Of a DNA stretch of 64,000 nucleotides, positions 60,944 to 64,000 are shown piece after piece. Made by a program: the position numbers and the translations under genes. Source of the DNA: Sialis fuliginosa (lineage: Eukaryota; Arthropoda; Insecta; Megaloptera; Sialidae); the NCBI GenBank assembly GCA_961205875.1, contig OY540812.1, positions 35,721,098 through 35,785,097 on the forward strand. The letters run 5' to 3'. The notes beneath the pieces are model-generated. The model was given only the letters and a program-made list of their open reading frames with translations. It had not been told where the DNA came from and made no database searches. Position 1 is the first letter of the stretch. Every line of letters begins with the position of its first letter.

Positions 60944-63900
60944 TTATTTTTTTGAAACTATATGTTGTTGATATAAAGGAGCTAATTTTTCTCTTTTATT
61001 ATCTCTTTCATATACTACGTCATCAGGTTTTAATTTTGATGGGGTTTCTAAATTTTTATTTAGTTTTTCAATTGTTTTCAATTTTTTATTATGTTGTCTG
61101 TCATGAATAATTTGTTTTATATTTTCGTACTTGGTTTTTAAATCATTTAAATAATCGTGTGGGTTTGTTATATTATTGGTTATATTTAAATCATTATAAT
61201 TATTAATATGACCTTTTAACGCTTCGAATGGTGTTAGTTTAATTGTGCTATGAATTGAATTGTTATAAGTTATTAAACATTCATTCAAAATATCTGTAGG
61301 TAATTTTGTTTTATCTTTATGAAATATTATCCTATAGATTTCTGTTATCGTAGAATGAAATCGTTCTACGTCTGAGTTACCAGTTGAACTTTTTGCGGTA
61401 GTCTCATGTTGTTTAATATTATATTGTTTAAGAAAATCTTTATAGATAGAAGCAGTAAATTCTAAACCTGGGTCATTTATAATTAATTTAGGAAGACCGT
61501 GTTGCGAAAAGAAATGAGTTAATGATTTAACTACATTTAAACTTGTTCTTTGTTCTATAATGTACGCTGAGGCAAACTTAGTAAATTTGTCTATTATAGT
61601 TAATATATTTTTCTTATGAATATTGAATATGTCTATATTTAATATTTCAAGAGGTGCACGTGGGGTCTCTGATATTTCAAATTTTATTTTTGGTGGATGT
61701 CTTTCGTACTTTAATTTTTGACAAGTTTCGCAATTATTTATAATCTTAGTTATTTTCTGATTCATATTATCAAAATAATATTGCCGTTTTAGATGTTCAA
61801 ATGTTTCGCTAATTCCGCGATGATTTGAATTTTCGTGATATTCAGATATAATATTATCTTGTAAGTCTCGTTCGGTAATGTCTTCTAATAATTTTGTACT
61901 TCTAACAATTTTAAAACGTCCGTTACTGAAAAATTTATCATAAACGGTTTGTACCATTTTAAATGTATTGTCATCTGTAAAAATACAAAATAATCGGTTT
62001 GGTCTAACATATTGTTTAAAAATGTTTACTATGTCTTGTTCACTAAAGTCTTTTTGATAAAATGTTCGTCTACGTTTCGTTTTAAATAAAACTTTATAAG
62101 TCATTTTTTGTGATTGTTCTTTTAGAGTGAATATTATTTGTTCTTTAAAGTCATTTATACATTTTTCGGTGATAGGTATATCGTTATTTAAATTTTCTTG
62201 AGCAGAGTGAATTGTGTTACTATCCGTTAATTTATCTAAATCATCTACATTGTTGCTTAAAGAACTTCCGGAGCTACAACTATGTAAATTAATTTCGATT
62301 CTAGAAAGTGCATCTGCGTTTAGATTTAGTTTTCCAGATTTATATAAAATTTCAAATTCGAATTCTTGGAGTTTCAACCGCCAGCGGACCAATTTTGAAT
62401 TTGGTTCCTTTAAACTGAAAAGCCAAGTGAGAGGTTTGTGATCTGTGATTATTTTAAATTTTCGACCGAATAGATAAGGTCTGAAATATTTGGTTGCCCA
62501 AACAATTGCTAAAAGTTCTTTTTCTATTGTTGAATAATTTTGTTCTGTTTTTGTCAGTGTTCTACTCGCATAGCATATTGGTTTATCAGATCCAATTGGA
62601 CCTTGGGACAAAATTCCGCCCAATGCGAAATTACTGGCATCTGTTGTCAAATTGAATTCTTTACTAAAATCGGGGTATTGTAAAATCGGATCATTGCAAA
62701 GTAATTGTTTACAATTTTCAAAACATTGTTTGTATCTATCGTCTAATACAATTTGTTTGTCTTTACGCAAACATTCTGTTAGTGGTTTTGTCAGTTTGGA
62801 AAAGTCTTTTATAAATTTTCTATAGTAACCTAAGAGTCCTAGAAAAGATTTTATTTGTTTTTCTGTTTTTGGGATGGGAAATTTTTTTATAGCAGAAATT
62901 TTATCAGGGTTTGGTTTTACACCGTCTCTCGTTACTACATGTCCTAGAAATGCCACTTCTTTATGTAAAAATTCCGACTTGTCTAGCTGAATTTTTAGAT
63001 TTGCTGATCTTAACTTTTCAAATATTTTATTAAGGTTTTCGATATGTTCTTGGAGGGAAGTAGAAAATACAATTATGTCATCCATGTATACAAGACAGAT
63101 TTTTCCTTGTAATTCACGTAATACATGGTCCATTACTCGTTGGAATGTACTAGGTGCGTTCTTTAATCCGAATGGCATCCGAACGTATTCGTAATGACCG
63201 TGATCTACTGTAAAAGCTGTTTTTGAAATGTCTTTAGAATGTACTTCTATTTGGTGGAACCCTGAGGCTAAGTCAAGTGTACTAAAATAGATACATTTTC
63301 CTAACTTATCTAAGATTTCCGTTATATTAGGTAAAGGATAGCGATCGTCTATTGTTTTCTCATTTAATTTCCTATAGTCTACAACTAAACGCCATTTACG
63401 TATACCGCTTGCGTCTAATTTCTTTGGAACAATCCAAATTGGTGAAGACCATGGAGAAAAACTAGGTCTAATAATTCCTTGTTTTAATAATTTATCTATC
63501 TGACTACGTACTTCGTTCTTATGAATTTCCGGGTATCGGTAAGACTTGGTATAAATTGGAGTGTCGTCAGTAGTTTTAATTTCATGTTTAATTTGATTGG
63601 TAAAAGATAGGTCTTGTCCTTCTTTGAAGAAGATATCATCAAATTTTTGACAAATGTGTACTATAGCTTTTTTCTCTTCTGAATTTAAATGATTAATGCG
63701 AATTAATGATTCAATTTCTGATGAGTCTGATACGTTATTAGTGTAATTTATGTCAAAATTATTTATTTGTTGGCAATTTTCTAAATTATTACATTTAATA
63801 GGTTGTTCTAACATGAAAGTTTTTGAGGTTTCATTTAAATTTACAATCTCAATTCTAGATTGCCAATTTTTAGATTTATAAATGCCTTCGTTGACAAATA

Positions 63901-64000
63901 AATTTGGTTGTATATTAGTTTTGGGTATAAAAATATCTCCGTTTTCTATGTCTACAGGTGCGTTAATTGTTAACTTACTGCGCGGATTTATTTCTAATAT
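60944..64000 (-). CDS. Pol polyprotein of gypsy-type LTR element (partial)
   Basis: The open frame continues to the window edge, 62 codons beyond the first visible ATG (63814). Numbered from that ATG: reverse transcriptase about 80-345 with LDLASGF at 180 and YMDD at 243-246; RNase H with TDAS at 391, ITDH at 456 and NADALSR at 499; integrase zinc finger H660, H665, C695, C698; integrase catalytic D728, D781 and E817 (in IDIF, NDPG and DVERF). The frame stops at 60944 right after a run of seven A. A second frame just downstream is rich in Lys and Arg, as expected for the integrase C-terminus, so a single-base indel in the A run probably cuts off about 40 residues. A sequencing error in the homopolymer is possible. 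Confidence 0.9.
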   Translation of the reverse strand: MLEINPRSKLTINAPVDIENGDIFIPKTNIQPNLFVNEGIYKSKNWQSRIEIVNLNETSKTFMLEQPIKCNNLENCQQINNFDINYTNNVSDSSEIESLIRINHLNSEEKKAIVHICQKFDDIFFKEGQDLSFTNQIKHEIKTTDDTPIYTKSYRYPEIHKNEVRSQIDKLLKQGIIRPSFSPWSSPIWIVPKKLDASGIRKWRLVVDYRKLNEKTIDDRYPLPNITEILDKLGKCIYFSTLDLASGFHQIEVHSKDISKTAFTVDHGHYEYVRMPFGLKNAPSTFQRVMDHVLRELQGKICLVYMDDIIVFSTSLQEHIENLNKIFEKLRSANLKIQLDKSEFLHKEVAFLGHVVTRDGVKPNPDKISAIKKFPIPKTEKQIKSFLGLLGYYRKFIKDFSKLTKPLTECLRKDKQIVLDDRYKQCFENCKQLLCNDPILQYPDFSKEFNLTTDASNFALGGILSQGPIGSDKPICYASRTLTKTEQNYSTIEKELLAIVWATKYFRPYLFGRKFKIITDHKPLTWLFSLKEPNSKLVRWRLKLQEFEFEILYKSGKLNLNADALSRIEINLHSCSSGSSLSNNVDDLDKLTDSNTIHSAQENLNNDIPITEKCINDFKEQIIFTLKEQSQKMTYKVLFKTKRRRTFYQKDFSEQDIVNIFKQYVRPNRLFCIFTDDNTFKMVQTVYDKFFSNGRFKIVRSTKLLEDITERDLQDNIISEYHENSNHRGISETFEHLKRQYYFDNMNQKITKIINNCETCQKLKYERHPPKIKFEISETPRAPLEILNIDIFNIHKKNILTIIDKFTKFASAYIIEQRTSLNVVKSLTHFFSQHGLPKLIINDPGLEFTASIYKDFLKQYNIKQHETTAKSSTGNSDVERFHSTITEIYRIIFHKDKTKLPTDILNECLITYNNSIHSTIKLTPFEALKGHINNYNDLNITNNITNPHDYLNDLKTKYENIKQIIHDRQHNKKLKTIEKLNKNLETPSKLKPDDVVYERDNKREKLAPLYQQHIVSKK

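Larger units (their letters stand above)
59350..64000 (-). mobile_element. Gypsy-type, retrovirus-like LTR element (errantivirus-like), partial
   Basis: Minus-strand element that runs off the right edge. In transcription order it shows the end of protease, then reverse transcriptase, RNase H, integrase, an envelope-like frame, a purine-rich tract and a 3' LTR. The env-like third frame and pol motifs fit the Gypsy/errantivirus group of insects. The pol frame has a frameshift near its 3' end and env is truncated, so this copy looks defective. The gag gene and 5' LTR lie outside the window. Confidence 0.85.

Overview
This 64 kb window comes from an AT-rich insect genome and is a replication-dependent histone gene cluster heavily invaded by transposable elements. 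The insect call rests on canonical H1, H2A, H2B, H3 and H4 genes with histone 3' stem-loops, plus insect-type Jockey, gypsy/errantivirus, Helitron, hAT and PIF/Harbinger sequences. The H2A and H2B tails and the AT richness look hemipteran, perhaps aphid-like, but that is inference.

There are 17 intact histone genes: three H1, four H2A, four H2B, three H3 and three H4. There is also a truncated H1, and there are many smaller H1 and H2B relics. H2A/H2B and H4/H3 sit as head-to-head pairs sharing about 255-305 bp promoters, and H1 stands alone. All copies of each core histone encode the same protein. Almost every gene has a 3' stem-loop followed by a purine-rich downstream element (AAAGAG type), as expected for U7-processed, non-polyadenylated mRNA.

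Layout, left to right: an H2B relic and H1-a (0-2.2 kb); repeats and relics (2.2-5.1 kb); left arm of a large inverted repeat (5.16-24.55 kb) with H2A-a/H2B-a, H4-a/H3-a, H1-b and H2B-b/H2A-b; a spacer (24.55-37.78 kb) with a broken LINE, H4-b/H3-b, a truncated H1 and many DNA transposons; right arm (37.78-58.96 kb) with the same genes mirrored: H2A-c/H2B-c, H1-d, H3-c/H4-c and H2B-d/H2A-d; then a retrovirus-like gypsy element (about 59.35 kb to the right edge). The spacer unit H4-b/H3-b/truncated H1 is a direct-repeat copy of the left-arm unit H4-a/H3-a/H1-b.

The arms are near identical over long stretches but differ by clean insertions. The left arm alone has a Helitron, a short TIR element and a 2.1 kb foldback element. 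The right arm alone has a full-length Jockey-type LINE with 13 bp target duplications, a minisatellite and a 1.1 kb repeat. The arms also show conversion-like mosaicism: the H4/H3 promoter of unit a matches unit b, although the flanks of unit a match unit c. The observations most worth following are the inverted histone cluster, a 34 bp palindrome that appears to have moved as a unit, ghost H1 loci, a locally templated 125 bp insertion, and an odd 3' end signal on H4-b. All homology statements come from reading by eye; no alignment or database search was run.
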